Assembly (NCBI RefSeq): GCF_014203225.1
Contig: NZ_JACHIO010000012.1
Coordinates: 152,880 to 216,879, forward strand
DNA length: 64,000 bases
Direction of reading: 5' to 3'
Origin: Granulicella mallensis
GTDB taxonomy: Bacteria; Acidobacteriota; Terriglobia; Terriglobales; Acidobacteriaceae
This document shows, in pieces, positions 33,703 through 44,500 of the stretch. Position 1 is the first letter of the stretch; the number at the start of each line of letters is the position of its first letter. Below the pieces are notes generated by a model. It was not told where the DNA came from and did not search any database. It worked only from the letters and a program-made list of their open reading frames with translations. A program made the translations under genes and the position numbers.

Positions 33703-34905
33703 ATGAGTGCAGGCAGTGGAATGGACCGGCGGTCGTTCTTGCAGACAATAGGCTCGGTGGGACTCATGGGAGCCTTGCCGGAATCGGCCTTCGCAGCGCA
33801 TACCGGAAGTGGACATATCGTGCATGAGATCGCACAGCCATCGCAGGAGACGGAGGCGAAACCCAGCCACACCATTCGCTTCGCCGTATGCGGCATGAGC
33901 CACGACCACATCTACGGAATGATCGGCGCCATCCAACGCGGCGGTGGTGTCATGGTGGCGGCCTATGGCTCAGAACCGGATAAGATTGCCACGTTCCGCA
34001 AGCGCTTCCCCGACGTCAAAGTCGCCTCTTCGGAAGAGGAGATCCTGAACGATCAGTCGATCCAGTTGGTTATGAGCTCGAAGATCGCCAGCGAGCGTGC
34101 CGCCCTTGGCATCAAAGTAATGAAGCACGGCAAGGATTACCTGAGCGACAAACCCGGCATCACGACACTGGAGCAGCTTGCCGAAGTTCGGAAGACCATC
34201 GCCGAAACCAAGCGCATCTACGGCATCATGTACAGCGAGCTGCTGGAGGTGAAAGCAGCGGTCAAGGCTGGAGAATTGGTCCAGGCAGGAGCGATCGGCC
34301 GCGTCATCCAGACCATCAACATTGCGCCGCACCAGATCATGCAGAAGGTCGGCGACAACGGCGGCGGAGCACCCCGCCCCGACTGGTTCTGGAACCCCGA
34401 TCAGTACGGCGGCATTCTCTGCGATATCGGCTCGCACCAGGTGGATCAATTTCTCTACTACACAGGATCGACGAAGGCTGAAATCGTCGAGTCGCAGATC
34501 GCCAATATCGCGCACCCGGAGCACCCGCGCTTCCAGGACTTCGGAGACATGGTTCTGCGCGGCAATAAGGGGTTCGGCTACGTTCGGCTGGACTGGTTCA
34601 CGCCCGACGCGCTCGGAACCTGGGGTGACGGAAGACTCTTCATCCTCGGCACGCAAGGGTATATCGAGGTGCGTAAGTACACCGACGTCGCCGTCAAACC
34701 CCAGGGCAACAACCTCTTTATCGTGGACGGAAAGCAATCGCGCTACATCGACTGCAACAACATCGATCTGCCCTTCGGCCCCCAGTTTGTCGCGGATATC
34801 GTCAACCGCACGCACACGGCGCAGGACCAGGAACAGGCTCTCTTAGCCGCAGAATTGGTCATCACCGCGCAGAAGAACGCCAAGTTCGTACATATGAACG
34901 CCTAA
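33703..34905 (+). CDS. Exported Gfo/Idh/MocA-family oxidoreductase
   Basis: 400 residues with a twin-arginine signal (MDRRSFLQTIG) cleaved around 30. The dinucleotide-binding fold starts with IRFAVCGMSHDHIYGMI; GMSHDH replaces the usual GxGxxG but is typical of a subgroup of secreted members. DKPG (about 150) gives the catalytic Lys, and the C-terminal beta-sheet domain has DIGSHQVDQFLYY with the His usually near the substrate. Such proteins oxidise or isomerise sugars, using a tightly bound NAD(P) loaded before TAT export. It heads a block of exported glycan genes. The substrate is not identifiable. Confidence 0.85.
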   Translation: MSAGSGMDRRSFLQTIGSVGLMGALPESAFAAHTGSGHIVHEIAQPSQETEAKPSHTIRFAVCGMSHDHIYGMIGAIQRGGGVMVAAYGSEPDKIATFRKRFPDVKVASSEEEILNDQSIQLVMSSKIASERAALGIKVMKHGKDYLSDKPGITTLEQLAEVRKTIAETKRIYGIMYSELLEVKAAVKAGELVQAGAIGRVIQTINIAPHQIMQKVGDNGGGAPRPDWFWNPDQYGGILCDIGSHQVDQFLYYTGSTKAEIVESQIANIAHPEHPRFQDFGDMVLRGNKGFGYVRLDWFTPDALGTWGDGRLFILGTQGYIEVRKYTDVAVKPQGNNLFIVDGKQSRYIDCNNIDLPFGPQFVADIVNRTHTAQDQEQALLAAELVITAQKNAKFVHMNA

Positions 34906-34923
34906 GACGAGATCACAAAGAGA

Positions 34924-34955
34924 GGCCGGAAGCGTAGACCATGCGCTATCCGGCC
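34924..34955 (+). terminator. Terminator of the Gfo/Idh gene
   Basis: Stem GGCCGGA/TCCGGCC (34924-34930 with 34949-34955) with an inner AGCG/CGCT extension and a downstream TTCTTCCTTT tract. Confidence 0.75.
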
Positions 34956-35080
34956 TTCTTCCTTTCCATCAATCTCAAGCGCGCGACATCTTTCCTTTCT
35001 GTACAACCGCTTGACAAGCGCAACCCGGCCTAGATATACCGCAGGAGACGGCTTTATCCTGGCCGAGCGATTTCATACCC

Positions 35081-37615
35081 ATGCCACCCACCTTTTCTTC
35101 TCCTTCTCGCCGCCAGTTTTTGAAGTCTCTCGCCGCAACCGCGGCCATCGCACAGGGAACTATTCCCTTGCGCGCGTCCCTCTTGAGCGCATCCATTGTG
35201 CGGCCCTTCCTTGCTGCGGCGGATGCCTCGTCCACCTCGCTCAAACTGGACCAGCCCTGGGAGTACTATCAGGGCCCGCTGGCCGGTCCCTGGGCGGTCT
35301 GGCACGGAGACGAGATTGCCGTGTGGGAGAAGGTCTCTCTCCCGCACTGTTTCAATCACTATGACGCCTGCGATCCCGACACACCGTATTACCGCGGCCA
35401 TGGCTGGTATCGCACCCACATTCCAGCCACGAATCCCCTGAAGAACGGCCGCACCCTGCTGCACTTTGAAGGCGCCGGCCAAACCTCTCAGGTCTACATC
35501 GGCACCAAGCTCATAGGGACGCATGTAGGCGGCTATGACGAGTTCGTCTACGACATCACCGAAGCTCTCGCCACCGCCACGCCGGTCCCCGGAGCAGCTA
35601 CCAAAGGCAAAGAGAGCGGCATTGCACTCGCCGTCCTATGCGACAACTCTCAGGACCTCGAACGCTCGCCCTCGGACCTCAGCGACTTCAGCCTCTATGG
35701 CGGACTCTATCGCCATGTGCACCTCGTCTATGCCCCTGCGGTATCGTTCGAATCACTCCACATCACACCGACAGTAGCTCTCGGCGCTCCAACCAAAGTC
35801 GCTCTAAAAGGCCGCCTGCACAACCCAACGAATCTCTCCGGCAAGACCACCCTTGCCATCCGAGTAAACGACGCCGACGGCAAGGTAGTCCATCAGGCGA
35901 CAAAGGCCCTTGCGATGTGGAACGACGAGACAGAGATTGCCTCCTTCGAGATCACCGCACCGAAGCTCTGGTCGCCAAAGACGCCGCACCTGTACACCTG
36001 CAGCGTCAAGCTCAGCAGCGAGTACGGCGACAGTGAGATGACGGAGCGCTTCGGCCTCAAGCACACGGAATGGGTCGACCACGGGCCCTTCAAGTTGAAC
36101 GGCGAACGTCTTCTGCTGCGCGGCACGCAGCGTCACATGGACCACGCCGGTTATGCGGCCGCGCAGCCTGACGACCTCGTCCGCAAGGAGATGGAGCTGG
36201 TCAAGAAGATGGGCGCCAACTTCATCCGTCTCGGGCACTATCAGCAGACCAGCCAGGTGCTCGACCTCTGCGACGAACTCGGCATCCTCGTCTGGGAAGA
36301 AGCACCATGGTGCCGCGCCGGTATTGGCGATGAGCAGTGGAAGCAGCAGACACGCACGATGCTCGCGCACCTGATCGACCAGCACTACAACCATCCCTCC
36401 ATTCTGATGTGGGGCTTAGGCAATGAAGATGACTGGCCTAATGAATATCCCACGCTCGATCAGCAGGCCATCCGCGGCTTCATGCAGGAGATGAACGAGC
36501 TCGCGCACAGCCTCGATCCCACGCGCGTCACCTCCTTCCGCCGCTGTGACTTCGCACGCGATATCCCAGACGTATACTCGCCCTCCATCTGGGCAGGCTG
36601 GTATCGCGGCGTCTATACCGAATATCAGCAGTCGCTCGAGACGGAACGCGAACGCGTCAAACACTTCATCCACATCGAATGGGGCGCGGACAGCCACGCA
36701 CGCCGCCACTCCGAAAACCCCGACGCCTCCCTCGCCAGGATCGCCACCGGCACAGGCACTGATGAGCGCGGCCTCGACTACCTGCCCACCGGCGGCGCGC
36801 CGCGCATCTCCAAGGATGGCGACTGGTCCGAGAGCTACGCCTGCAATCTCTTCGACTGGCACCTCAAGGTGCAGGAGACACTGCCCTGGTTTACCGGCTC
36901 CGCGCAATGGATCTTCAAGGACTTCACCACGCCGTTGCGCGCGGAGAATCCTGTTCCTCGCATCAACCAGAAGGGCCTGCTCGAACGCGATATGACGTTG
37001 AAGGAAGGCTACTTCGTCTTCCAGTCCTTTTGGAGCGAAGAGCCGATGGTGCATCTCTACGGCCACTCATGGCCGGTGCGCTGGGGTGCGGAAGGCGAGC
37101 AGCGCATGGTGAAGGTCTACTCCAATTGCCCGTCCGCCGAGCTCTTCGTCAACGGCAAATCCGTGGGTACCAAGCAACGTGACAGCCAGAACTTTCCCGC
37201 CGCCGGCCTGCGCTGGATGGCTAACTTCGTGCCCGGCAAGAACCATCTGCGCGTCGTCGCGAAGAAAAATGGCATCACCCTCACCGACGAGATCGAGTTC
37301 GAGTACCAAACCGCCAAGTGGGGCAAACCCGCAAAGCTGGTGCTGCGTGAGCTTGCGCGCGAAGGGGGCAAGGCCACCGTCGAAGCCACCTTGCTCGATG
37401 CCAACGGCGTGCTCTGCCTCGACTCGCATGCCATCGTTCACTACACTCTCGCGGGCAGCGGCAAGCTGATCGACAACCTCGGCACCTCCACCGGCTCCCG
37501 CGTCGTGCAGATGTACAACGGGCGCTCCCAGATCAGCCTTCAGCGCAACAACGGAGCCAACACAGTGGGGGTCGTCACCGAAGGCGTACCAGCCGCCTTT
37601 GTCTCCATCGTCTGA
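35081..37615 (+). CDS. Exported glycoside hydrolase family 2 enzyme
   Basis: 844 residues with a TAT signal (SRRQFLKSLAATAA). Order of domains: sugar-binding jelly-roll (about 50-240), immunoglobulin-like (240-340), TIM barrel (340-640), then C-terminal beta domains including a DUF4982-like part. The acid/base is Glu449 in LGNEDDW and the probable nucleophile Glu533 in IHIEWGAD. GH2 includes beta-galactosidases, glucuronidases and arabinosidases; the longer C-terminal part resembles the glycan-utilisation type of Bacteroidetes and Acidobacteria. It is followed by an alginate-lyase-family gene 73 bp downstream and sits near the rhamnose genes, suggesting plant or algal cell-wall use. Confidence 0.88.
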   Translation: MPPTFSSPSRRQFLKSLAATAAIAQGTIPLRASLLSASIVRPFLAAADASSTSLKLDQPWEYYQGPLAGPWAVWHGDEIAVWEKVSLPHCFNHYDACDPDTPYYRGHGWYRTHIPATNPLKNGRTLLHFEGAGQTSQVYIGTKLIGTHVGGYDEFVYDITEALATATPVPGAATKGKESGIALAVLCDNSQDLERSPSDLSDFSLYGGLYRHVHLVYAPAVSFESLHITPTVALGAPTKVALKGRLHNPTNLSGKTTLAIRVNDADGKVVHQATKALAMWNDETEIASFEITAPKLWSPKTPHLYTCSVKLSSEYGDSEMTERFGLKHTEWVDHGPFKLNGERLLLRGTQRHMDHAGYAAAQPDDLVRKEMELVKKMGANFIRLGHYQQTSQVLDLCDELGILVWEEAPWCRAGIGDEQWKQQTRTMLAHLIDQHYNHPSILMWGLGNEDDWPNEYPTLDQQAIRGFMQEMNELAHSLDPTRVTSFRRCDFARDIPDVYSPSIWAGWYRGVYTEYQQSLETERERVKHFIHIEWGADSHARRHSENPDASLARIATGTGTDERGLDYLPTGGAPRISKDGDWSESYACNLFDWHLKVQETLPWFTGSAQWIFKDFTTPLRAENPVPRINQKGLLERDMTLKEGYFVFQSFWSEEPMVHLYGHSWPVRWGAEGEQRMVKVYSNCPSAELFVNGKSVGTKQRDSQNFPAAGLRWMANFVPGKNHLRVVAKKNGITLTDEIEFEYQTAKWGKPAKLVLRELAREGGKATVEATLLDANGVLCLDSHAIVHYTLAGSGKLIDNLGTSTGSRVVQMYNGRSQISLQRNNGANTVGVVTEGVPAAFVSIV

Positions 37616-37688
37616 AGCACTAGCTCATCCCTCGTAGCTCGTCACCTCATAGCTCGTAGCTGCCCCCCTCAGCTCACCAGGAGCCACC

Positions 37689-38894
37689 ATGATCGACCGC
37701 CGCCGCTTCACTCTCTCCGCCGCCGCACTGGCACTCACACCCCAGCTGCGTGCCCTCGCACCCACAGCGGCTCCTCTGATCACCGCAAAAGAGGTGGCCC
37801 GCATCGACCACGACCGTGTTCTGCGCGCCGCAAATGAGTACCTTCCGCAACCGCCAATCACTCTCACTGCGTCACACTCGCCACGCAGCGCCGGCGGCCC
37901 GCACGACTACTTCTCCGAGGGCGACTACTGGTGGCCGGACCCGAAGAACCCCGGCGGCCCCTACATCCGCCGCGACGGCCTCTCCAACCCCCAGAACTTC
38001 AACGACCATCGTGAAGCCCTCATTCGCCTGAGCCTGCACGTCCCCGCGCTGACAGCCGCCTGGCTGCTCACCAAAGACACTCGCTACGCCAAACATGCCG
38101 CACTCCATCTGCGTGCTTGGTTCCTCGATCCGACGACGAAGATGAACCCCAACCTGCAATATGCGCAGGCGATCTTCGGAGTCAGCCCCGGCCGTGGCAC
38201 TGGCATCATCGACACGCTGCATCTCATCGAGGTTACGCGCGCGATGCGGCACCTCGAGAAGGCCAACGTCCTCACACCTGCGGAGATCCAGGGTCTGCAC
38301 GAGTGGTTCGCGCAATATCTCGACTGGATGAGCACCTCCAAAAACGGCATTGAGGAAGAACTGGCCAAGAACAATCACGGCACCTGCTGGGTCGCGCAGG
38401 CTGCGGCATTCGCCGTCTACATCGGCAATCAGGATGCGATCGCACTCTGCCGCAAGCGCTTCAAAGAAAACCTGATGCCCGACCAGCTCGCGCCCAACGG
38501 CAGCTTCCCGCTGGAGCTGGCACGCACCAAGCCTTATAGTTATTCGCTCTTCGACCTCGACGTAACAGCCATCCTCTGCCAGCTCATCTCCACGAACGAC
38601 GGCTCGGCCAACGACCTCTGGCAGTTCGCTCTGCCCAATGGCAATCGCTATAAGAAGGCCGTCGACTTCATGTTCCCGTTCATCCAGGACAAGAGCAAGT
38701 GGCCCTACCCCAAGGACGTGGAGTACTTCGACGACATGCCCAACCGCCAGCCCAGCCTGCTCTTCGCTGGCCTTGCCTACAACGAGCAGAAGTTTATTGC
38801 CCTCTGGCGCACGCTCCCGCCAGACCCGAAGACCGCGGAGATCATCCGCAACTTCCCTGTTCGGCAGCCGCTGCTATGGGTGACAACGGTGTAA
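37689..38894 (+). CDS. Exported alginate-lyase-family (PL5-like) protein
   Basis: 401 residues; TAT-like signal (MIDRRRFTLSAAALAL). The alginate-lyase fold motif NNHGTCW (Asn228, Asn229, His230) and the early WPDPKNPGGPYIRRDG block are typical of acidobacterial and Bacteroidetes 'alginate lyase family' proteins, an alpha/alpha barrel. True activity may be on other uronic-acid or rhamnose-containing polymers. It starts with ATG and an AGGAG six bases upstream, and is probably co-transcribed with the GH2 gene. A cluster of imperfect CTCGTAGCTCG repeats (37622-37662) stands in the gap before it. Confidence 0.85.
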   Translation: MIDRRRFTLSAAALALTPQLRALAPTAAPLITAKEVARIDHDRVLRAANEYLPQPPITLTASHSPRSAGGPHDYFSEGDYWWPDPKNPGGPYIRRDGLSNPQNFNDHREALIRLSLHVPALTAAWLLTKDTRYAKHAALHLRAWFLDPTTKMNPNLQYAQAIFGVSPGRGTGIIDTLHLIEVTRAMRHLEKANVLTPAEIQGLHEWFAQYLDWMSTSKNGIEEELAKNNHGTCWVAQAAAFAVYIGNQDAIALCRKRFKENLMPDQLAPNGSFPLELARTKPYSYSLFDLDVTAILCQLISTNDGSANDLWQFALPNGNRYKKAVDFMFPFIQDKSKWPYPKDVEYFDDMPNRQPSLLFAGLAYNEQKFIALWRTLPPDPKTAEIIRNFPVRQPLLWVTTV

Positions 38895-38947
38895 ACCAAA
38901 ACCAGGATATATGTCCCCGATCTTCTTGTTCAATCCCTCCACAGAAA

Positions 38948-39168
38948 CGTCATCCTGAGCGGAGCACCTCGCGCTTTTTGCGAGGTGCGCAGTCGAAGGA
39001 CCCCGAGGGGACTTGATCTCGCCCATACCGTCGGGACCTTTTCCACCACAGAAGTCCAGGCTCAGGCGCTTGAGGTAGAAAAGTTCCGGAGAGCTTGGGC
39101 AGGGATTATAGCCCTCGGGGTCCTTCGACTCCGCGTCCCAAAAACGGGACGCTCCGCTCAGGATGACG
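38948..39168. repeat. Paired inverted repeat with internal hairpins
   Basis: Left unit (38948-39008) starts CGTCATCCTGAGCGGAGC and ends GTCGAAGGACCCCGAGG; right unit (39113-39168) is its complement in opposite order. Each arm has its own hairpin in the middle (CACCTCGC...GCGAGGTG; GCGTCCC...GGGACGC). A REP/MITE-like element; the 355-bp gap has no gene. Confidence 0.75.
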
Positions 39169-39250
39169 CTTTAGTGGCGAGATAGAACGATATTAAAGAC
39201 TACGAATAAACCAATTGAGGTATGGCTAACTGAAGCCATACCTCAAGCAC

Positions 39251-39943
39251 CTACTCCTGCCGAAACCTATACCCGACATAATTCTCAGTAAGAAGATACT
39301 GCGGCGCAGCAGGATCATCCTCGATCTTCTTCCGCAACTGGCTAATGTAGGTCCGCAGATACTCCCGCTCGCCGCCATACTCCGACCCCCAGATCGTCTT
39401 CAACAGACGATTATGCGCGAGCGGCTTTCCCGCATGCTGCATCAGCAGATGCAGCAGCTCGAACTCCTTGGGCGTCATGTGCAACTCTTCATCGCGCTTC
39501 GTAACGCGATGCGTAACCGGATCGATTGCCACATCGCCAATCTGTATCGCGCGTGTATCTTCTCCTACCGGAGTGCGCACCCGGCGAACAGCCGCGCGAA
39601 TGCGTGCTGCCAGCTCAGACAACTGGAAGGGCTTGGTGACATAGTCGTCAGCACCGGCGTCCAGTGCGAGCACTTTATCTTCTTCCTTGTCGCGAACGGT
39701 CAACACGATAATAGGCAGCCGGGGATAGGCTTCCCGCATCTTGTGACAGGTTGCCATGCCTCCGATACCCGGCATATTCAGATCGAGCAGCACGACGTCA
39801 TAAGCGGTCTTGCGCAGCTCCAGCAGACCGTTCTCTCCATTGGAGGCATCGGCCACAGTAAATCCAAGGGCCTGCAGTGTGCTGTGCAAACTGTGCCTTA
39901 GAGCAGAATCATCTTCAACGATTAATACCGAGCCTTGTGTCAC
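39251..39943 (-). CDS. OmpR/KdpE-type response regulator
   Basis: 230 residues. Receiver domain with phospho-acceptor Asp53 (VLLDLNMPG), Thr in VLTVRD and Lys in VTKPFQ; winged-helix output domain with HMTPKEFELLHLLMQHAGKP and a C-terminal RTYISQLRKKIE...VGYRF. LRTYISQLRKKIE is typical of KdpE. Its partner kinase is 11 bp upstream on the same strand. The kdpFABC structural genes are not in the window, so control of K+ transport is plausible but not shown; another K+ channel-like gene (TMEM175) is 25 kb away. Confidence 0.88.
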   Translation of the reverse strand: MTQGSVLIVEDDSALRHSLHSTLQALGFTVADASNGENGLLELRKTAYDVVLLDLNMPGIGGMATCHKMREAYPRLPIIVLTVRDKEEDKVLALDAGADDYVTKPFQLSELAARIRAAVRRVRTPVGEDTRAIQIGDVAIDPVTHRVTKRDEELHMTPKEFELLHLLMQHAGKPLAHNRLLKTIWGSEYGGEREYLRTYISQLRKKIEDDPAAPQYLLTENYVGYRFRQE

Positions 39944-39954
39944 TGGCTTCTCCT

Positions 39955-41400
39955 TTATGCAGATAACGAAATAGAAAGACCTTTAGCGGGGAGCGAGATA
40001 GAGAAGGTAGTTCCCGTATCGCGCTCGCTCTCCACCCATAGCTCACCACCATGCGCTTCGACCGCTCGCAATGCGACGGAAAGCCCAATTCCCGTCCCAG
40101 GTGCCCGATGCTCCACATCCTGGCTGCGATAGAAGCGCCGGAAGATCAAAGCCCGTTCTTCCACTGGAATGTACGAGCCGTCATTGTGAATCGAAAGAAT
40201 CACGGAGCCTCCATCCGCCTTCGCGGACAACTCAATGGCAGAGGCTGCCGGGCTATACTTCAGCGCGTTCTCGAGAATCTGGGCCAGGGCCATACTGAGC
40301 AACTCACGATCCCCTTCAATAGCCAGCCCCTCTTCAAAGTGCGTATGAAGCCGCTCGGTATCGAACTCGGAGCCCAGCTCTTCGATCGTCGCCTGCAGCA
40401 GCGCACGCAACTCCAGTGGCTTTCGGTGCAGCTTCATCTCACCAACATCAAGCCTGGAGGTACGAAGCAACTTATTGGTAAGGCTCGACAGCCGGGACGC
40501 CTGCCCTTCGATGAGATCGACGAGTTCGATCTGGACCGGCGTAAGTCCGCCGATCTCGGACAGTCCCGCACTCGAAATGGCAATCGTCGTCAGCGGTGTC
40601 TTCACCGCGTGCGCCAGCCCATCGAGCACCGCCGAACGAAGCTGTTCGGAGAGCTTTTCAGACTCGGCCACAACCTCTGCTTTGAGCGCGCGAGCCCTTT
40701 CCAGCGCGGAGGCCATCAGCGTGCCGATCGCGCTGGCCATCAGCGGATCGATCAAGTCTCCACGCAACAGCACCGCCCCGACCGGGCGTGTTCCGGAACG
40801 CAGCACACGAATCGCTTCTTTCCTGCTTTCGGAATCGACATCCCGGTCTGCCAACAAGGCCGCTCTCAGAGACTCGGAGGCCCCTTCGGCATCGCCAGTC
40901 CAGGCAAAGCGTTCTCCATGAGCCTCCCAGAGACCGACACCGTCAAGATGAAAGCACTGCTGCACCAGCATGCTGAGATGGATGCCGACGGACTCTCTCC
41001 AGTCCAGGAGCAACATGCGTTGCAATAACTCATAGAGCGCCAATTGCTGCTCATCGTGACGCTGTAAGGCCCGGTCCGTCCGCCTCACCGTATGGGAAAG
41101 ATAGCTTACCAGCAGCGACACGCAGATGAATGTGGCGAGGGCCGTGATGTTCTCTGGCGAGGCGACGCGAAGCGTAAAGAGCGGCTCCGAAAAAAACAGG
41201 TCCAGGCTCACCGTAGCGCAGATCGATACCACCATGGCTGCGCGAAACCCGACTCGCCACGCCACCAGGAGCGTCAGCAGCATATAGAGCGGAATCATGG
41301 TCGCGAGACCCAACGTATGCCGAACGTTGATAGCCCCGAACGCAACAACCAATACGCAGGCTGCGAGTGTGGCAATGACGGATCTGAGGCGAACGGACAA
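39955..41400 (-). CDS. Short KdpD-like sensor histidine kinase
   Basis: 481 residues from TTG 41400, which has AGAGGAG five bases upstream; the ATG at 41445 has none. Four membrane helices of DUF4118 type (residues 5-105), a GAF-like segment, then HisKA with the phospho-His in LAHAVKTPLTT, and HATPase with ENALKYSPAAS, IFRRFYRS and GTGIGLSV. It matches the C-terminal half of KdpD but lacks the N-terminal cytoplasmic KdpD/Usp sensor domain that binds ATP and K+, so its signal may differ. Forms a two-gene operon with the KdpE-like regulator. Confidence 0.87.
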   Translation of the reverse strand: MSVRLRSVIATLAACVLVVAFGAINVRHTLGLATMIPLYMLLTLLVAWRVGFRAAMVVSICATVSLDLFFSEPLFTLRVASPENITALATFICVSLLVSYLSHTVRRTDRALQRHDEQQLALYELLQRMLLLDWRESVGIHLSMLVQQCFHLDGVGLWEAHGERFAWTGDAEGASESLRAALLADRDVDSESRKEAIRVLRSGTRPVGAVLLRGDLIDPLMASAIGTLMASALERARALKAEVVAESEKLSEQLRSAVLDGLAHAVKTPLTTIAISSAGLSEIGGLTPVQIELVDLIEGQASRLSSLTNKLLRTSRLDVGEMKLHRKPLELRALLQATIEELGSEFDTERLHTHFEEGLAIEGDRELLSMALAQILENALKYSPAASAIELSAKADGGSVILSIHNDGSYIPVEERALIFRRFYRSQDVEHRAPGTGIGLSVALRAVEAHGGELWVESERDTGTTFSISLPAKGLSISLSA

Positions 41401-41508
41401 AGTATCTCCTCTATAAGGATAGATAAATATGCCTAAAGAAGGCATGAAGCTGTTATTCGGCGATCTTCATCAGCTCACCCCTGCAAATCATCCTCCGGAT
41501 AGCAAAAC

Positions 41509-41540
41509 AAAATGGCGAAGCCCCTAGGCTTCGCCATTTT
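41509..41540 (-). terminator. Terminator of the TonB receptor gene
   Basis: AAAATGGCGAAGCC with its complement (41509-41522, 41527-41540), four-base loop, TTTTGTTTTGC on the minus-strand exit; 22 bp after the stop. Confidence 0.8.
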
Positions 41541-41561
41541 ATGCTTCGGTAACGAACCACG

Positions 41562-44500
41562 TCAGAAACTCAACTGCAACGACATCTGAATCTGGCGCGC
41601 GCTGCCGATGGTGTGGGTGACAGAACCGAGACTAAAGGGGCAATTATAGAAACCCGTGTTGCTGGCATTGCAGGATGTAGGTAGAACCGGGGTCCCAGCG
41701 ACCGGGAATCCATTGTAGTTCTGGTTCTGCGACACCTCGTTGCCAGGAACATCGAAGCTGCTGGTGTTGGTGAGGTTGTAGACATCGAACGTGTACTTGA
41801 GGCTGTAACGATCCGTAATGCTGGTGACCTTGACCAGGGAGGCGTCCGCGCGCTTCTGAAAGGCCTGGCGGAAGATATTGCGTTGTCCGGTAGTGAAGTT
41901 CGTTTCGTAAGGATCGGAGGCGGGGATAGCACCATTCAACCCTCCTGCGGGCAGTACCGGGATAGCGAAGCAGGAGGTCTTGAGAGCAAAGTCTCCAAAC
42001 GCTCCGGAGAGACCGGTCTTGGCATTCTTCGGCGTACAGCCAGGAGCCAGCGGCACAATGGGGTTGGTAATGCCGTCGCTGACACCGTAGTAAACACTGC
42101 CGATGGCACCGCTGAAATCGATGACGCTATAGGGCTGGCCGCTCTGTAGCACGGTAAGGCCGACCAGCGACCAGCCATTTTCCAGGTAGCCTTTAGCAGT
42201 GAACTTGGTAGCAAAATCCGGCAGCTTGTAAACGTAATTGAAGTTGATGACATGGGTGCGGTCAAAGTCGGACGAAGCGTATCCGTCCCGCAGGTTGAGT
42301 GGGTTATTGCCGTTATAGAAGAGCCCCAGGCCGCTCTGTTCGTCGAGCGCGTGGGAGTAGGTGTAAGACGCAGCGACCTGCAGGCCGTGGCTCATGCGCT
42401 TTTCAATGTGGGCCGTCAGCGCGTTATAGGCATCGACGCCAGCGGCCTTATAGTCGATCGATTCCGCCGCGTAGCCGATATAAGGAACGCGATGGTCGAC
42501 GTTGCCTCCCTCATAATCGGTGTCGTAGCTGCTGCCATTATTCAGCGTAGCTCCGCCTACGTTGTAACCGTAGGAGAGGGTTTCACCATGAATGGGGCTA
42601 GTAGGCGAGGCAATTCCCGGCTGGTTGAACGGAACAGGAATGACCTGATGGCGCCCAAGATTGCCAACGTAGCCAAGCTCGATAGCCAGATCGTTGCGTG
42701 GCTGCCATTGAACGTCCAGCGTGTAGTTATAGGTATAGGGCAGCTTGTTGCCACGATCATAAACGCCCAGCGAGATAGGCCGCCCTCCGTTGTTAATCTC
42801 CCCCAGGTTCGGCAGGTACTTACTCAGGTCAGAGGCCTTGGGATTGGAAGGGGCCGCGGACTGAACATTCGTATAAGGATTAGCCAGGTTACCGGTTGCC
42901 GCCGTAGGCGTCTGGTTCGGAGGGGAGAAGGGATCGTTCGTATTACCCGGCCCCAGGTTATTCGCGCCGCAGGTAGGAATGTAACCGTCGTAGAGAGTAT
43001 TGTTCGGGCAGCTCTGCGCAGTTACAAAAGGCAACTGCTGATTGACGCCGAAGGGGCCACCCGTAACGGTGCCGATCGCATATCCAGGCGAGAAGTAGCT
43101 GAACAGCTCGCCACGGTCGTAGTACATGCCAAAGCCGCTACGAATAACGACTTTGTTATGGAACATCTCGGGCTGCCAGGCTGCCCCGATACGCGGACCA
43201 ATCCCCCATTGGCGGCCAGTAAGAGTCGTTGGACTTACGCCTGAAGTACCGTTCGCATTGTTACCGGCGATGATGAAGCCGGGCTGCGTGATCACGTCCG
43301 CTACCGCGTTGTACTGATAGGCGTTCGGATCGTTGGGATGGCTGGCATCGGGGAAATCGAAGTTGAAGATGCGCCCCTGCTTCTCCGTTAGTCCACCGTC
43401 CCAATCGTAGCGCACACCGGCCGTCAAGCTGAGAGTCGGCGTGACCTGGAACTTGTCCTGCACGTAGCTTCCGATCTGGTTCGCCCGATAGTAACGGCTG
43501 GCATCGCCCTGCAGAAAAGAGCTGACATAGAAGCTCGTAGAAGAGCTGCCAGGAGTGACGTAGCCCTGCGCAAACGCACTCAGGTCATCCGTGGCGACGG
43601 TACCTGTACCCGTACGCTTGTCGATGGTGTTGAGTTGGGTATAGCTGTAGCTGGTTCCGAAGCTGACCGTGTGTTTGCCGATCGTCCAGATCGCGTTACC
43701 GGTAGGCTGCAAGCGGTTCTGAAAGACACCCGTGTTCGACGATTGCCCTTCCGCATTGGGACCGATGTTCAGGATGCCCGTGCCGGAGAGACCGGCGTTG
43801 GCTGCAGCGCTGCCCAATACATTCACGATCGAAACACCGGGAAAGTAGTTCGAACCAAATTCGTTGATGGAGACATTACCCTCCGAACCGCCGGGGATAG
43901 CGCTCGGACCGAAGGGCTGCTCGTTGTCGCCCCAGGTCTTCTCGCGCAGAAAACCCAGTGTCTCTGTCGTACTCAGGTTGGACTTCACCAGGTAGGTGTT
44001 GACGATGGAGAAGACCTGCGCGCCGGAGTCGAGGTGCTCGGTGAAGCCGGGAACATTGGAGTAGGAATAGGGCGCGAGCGTGGGATCGTGCTGATAGTAG
44101 TACTTCAGCGCGATCGTGTCCTTGGTCGTGGCGTTGTAGTCGAGGTTCGCGACCAGCATGTCCGCCTTGAAGCGGCCGGTTCCCGGCAAGAAGGCGTTGA
44201 AGGGATGCGTCGGAGACAGACTTGCCGATCCGGTGTCATTGGGGATGAGCCACTTACCAGGCTCTCCGGGCAATGCGGGCGAGTTGAAAAGAGCCAGGGC
44301 TGTCCGATCGATATTGCCGGCACTAAGAGTCTGGTTGGCATCTGGAAATTGTGCGTTCACGATGCTTGCAAAGCCTGAGGCGCTGCGAGTGCTGTCGGAG
44401 AGCCCGACAGGGACGTTCATGAAGGAGTCGCCGATCTCCTGATCGGAGACATGCAGATGCTGGTAGGAGAGAAAGCCGAAGAGCTTGTCCTTGAGGATGG

